14,022 nt of DNA from the NCBI GenBank assembly GCA_016219145.1, contig JACRCG010000336.1, positions 1-14,022 on the forward strand, written 5' to 3'. Numbering within the stretch: the first letter of the stretch is position 1; each line of letters opens with the position of its first letter. Shown here piece by piece: positions 12,927-14,022 of this stretch. The position numbers were made by a program, and so were the translations under genes. The notes beneath the pieces were generated by a model. The model saw only the letters and a list, made by a program, of their open reading frames with translations, ran no database searches and was not told where the DNA came from. The DNA is from Deltaproteobacteria bacterium. GTDB lineage: Bacteria > Desulfobacterota > Desulfuromonadia > Geobacterales > Pseudopelobacteraceae.

Positions 12927-14022
12927 ATGCTGAAAACTTTATGTTTGTCAATAGCTGTACTCGCAATGACAATTGGGCTCATACCTCAGGCACAGGCCTT
13001 TACCAAAGACTCGCTGGTCTGGAAAAAATGTACCGCCTGCCACGAACCGGCGGGAGGCAAGATTCCACGCGTTGAAGAGATCAGGACAACTCCGGAGGAG
13101 TGGACCGTCATCGTTGACCGCATGTCCAGACTCTACGGGATGGATCTGAACAAGAAGGAGATGGACACGCTCCTGAAGGAACTCTGTTCGACGCAGATCC
13201 TCACCCCGGACGAACTGGACAAGGTTTCCTATCTCAATCTGCTGAACAACCCTCAGACCATGGAAAACCCGGTCGGAGCAGAGCAGGGGAAGATGTTTAC
13301 GACCTGTGTGCGCTGCCACAGCGCCGGGAAAATCAACTCCTACCGGATGAACGCCGCATCCTGGCCAAAGGTACGTGACCTGCACCTGTATCTGTATCCG
13401 ACCACCGTCTACCAGATGCGGGAAATGAAGTGGGTTCCCGAAGCGGATGCCGTACTGGCGAATCTGGCCAAGAGCCATGACTATGGCCAGTCCTGGAAAG
13501 CTCCTGCGGATAAACCGACCGGATCCTGGCTGATTCTGGGCTACGAACCCGGCAAGGGAGAATACCGTGGTCAGGCGACCATTACATCCGTCGGCGATGA
13601 CGATTACACCGTTCAGGGAAGTCTGGCCTTCACAGACGGCACTTCGGAAAACTTCCGTGGTGACGCGACCCTCTACGGCGGACACGCCCTGCGAAGCCGC
13701 ACCGCACATAACGGCCTTAAGACCCTGGGCGCCTTCTCCTTCACGAATGGTACCATCAAAGGGGAACACCATTATCCGGCGCCTGATTTCAGAACATCGT
13801 CAAGCACCTGGTACCCGGCCGCCGGGACTCCAAAGCTGCTCAAGGTTTCCCCCGGTTATCTGCTTACGGGAGAGAAGACAAAACTTGTTCTGGAGGGTAT
13901 CAAACTGCCCGGGGCAACTGCCGCTGACATCAAATTCTCTGGCGGTTCAGTAAAAGTGCTGTCCGTCCGGCGCATCGGTCCTGAAGCGCTGGAGGTGATG
14001 GCTGTTTCATCGGTAAACAGCC
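12927..14022 (+). CDS. Dihaem quinohemoprotein amine dehydrogenase alpha-subunit-like protein, C-terminus cut by window edge
   Basis: 365 codons are readable before the right edge. CGGAGG sits 6 nt before ATG 12927. The signal peptide is residues 1-24 (cleavage after QAQA). Two CXXCH motifs, CTACH (35-39) and CVRCH (127-131), sit in an N-terminal dihaem domain of about 190 residues. This is followed by beta-rich domains starting GSWLILGYEPGKGEYRGQAT and later GTPKLLKVSPGYLLTGEKTKLVLEG. The order and motifs closely resemble the QHNDH alpha subunit (QhpA), whose dihaem domain passes electrons from the CTQ-bearing gamma subunit to soluble acceptors. The beta subunit (propeller), the gamma subunit and the QhpD radical SAM maturase would be expected next, but they lie outside this window, so a complete enzyme is not shown. 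The 61-nt gap after the MMPL gene holds no terminator or clear promoter, so it is probably in the same operon. It could also be a stand-alone electron carrier. Confidence 0.88.
   Translation, partial: MLKTLCLSIAVLAMTIGLIPQAQAFTKDSLVWKKCTACHEPAGGKIPRVEEIRTTPEEWTVIVDRMSRLYGMDLNKKEMDTLLKELCSTQILTPDELDKVSYLNLLNNPQTMENPVGAEQGKMFTTCVRCHSAGKINSYRMNAASWPKVRDLHLYLYPTTVYQMREMKWVPEADAVLANLAKSHDYGQSWKAPADKPTGSWLILGYEPGKGEYRGQATITSVGDDDYTVQGSLAFTDGTSENFRGDATLYGGHALRSRTAHNGLKTLGAFSFTNGTIKGEHHYPAPDFRTSSSTWYPAAGTPKLLKVSPGYLLTGEKTKLVLEGIKLPGATAADIKFSGGSVKVLSVRRIGPEALEVMAVSSVNS

Noticed and set aside
12356..13772. Two long minus-strand open frames (208 and 274 codons) under the MMPL and dihaem genes
   Set aside because: They lie opposite well-supported coding sequence with clear family motifs. 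Their translations are low-complexity (rich in Q, D, H or G, V) and match no family I recognise.
1..14022. Search for CRISPR arrays, tRNA/rRNA genes, insertion sequences and att sites
   Set aside because: No regularly spaced repeats, no tRNA-like cloverleaf in the gaps, no transposase or integrase motifs and no flanking direct repeats were found.

Overview
The window looks like chromosomal DNA from a Gram-negative, cytochrome-rich anaerobe. A Geobacter-like member of the Desulfuromonadia/Geobacterales is my best guess. This is inferred from the moderate-to-high GC, the sigma-54/two-component regulation, several CXXCH haem motifs and the miaA-hfq arrangement. No species-level marker is present.

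Left part (1-2134, minus strand): a housekeeping cluster read right to left. A candidate sigma-70 promoter (2106-2134) precedes miaA (tRNA dimethylallyltransferase). hfq follows 5 nt later, then a GC-rich hairpin, then an AI-2E-family membrane protein cut by the left edge. Between miaA and the next gene lies a non-coding stretch of about 310 nt that carries an imperfect inverted repeat built on CACAAAG.

Middle (2390-5832, plus strand): a two-component pair with a 4-nt ATGA overlap. It consists of a membrane histidine kinase (two TM segments, Cache-like periplasmic sensor, HAMP, HisKA/HATPase) and an NtrC-type sigma-54 activator (REC, AAA+, Fis HTH). Directly after the regulator are three near-identical 16-bp palindromes, GAGACAyAwAwGTCCC, at helical spacing. 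About 130 bp further on is a good -24/-12 sigma-54 promoter. The regulator therefore very probably switches on the operon that follows.

Right part (6170-14022, plus strand): a putative envelope operon. In order it encodes a DUF1302 outer-membrane beta-barrel, a DUF1329 periplasmic protein, a Ycf48/BNR-like beta-propeller carrying a CXXCH haem-c motif, an MMPL/RND inner-membrane transporter, and a secreted dihaem protein resembling the alpha subunit of quinohemoprotein amine dehydrogenase (cut by the right edge). DUF1302, DUF1329, Ycf48-like and MMPL genes recur together in other proteobacteria (from memory). The set is usually suspected of moving hydrophobic molecules across the envelope, but its substrate is not established as far as I know. 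What stands out here is the addition of haem proteins and dedicated sigma-54 control: a sensor-regulated envelope machine that may couple export or import of a compound to periplasmic electron transfer. A 100-nt intercistronic spacer with strong hairpins separates the two outer-envelope genes from the rest.
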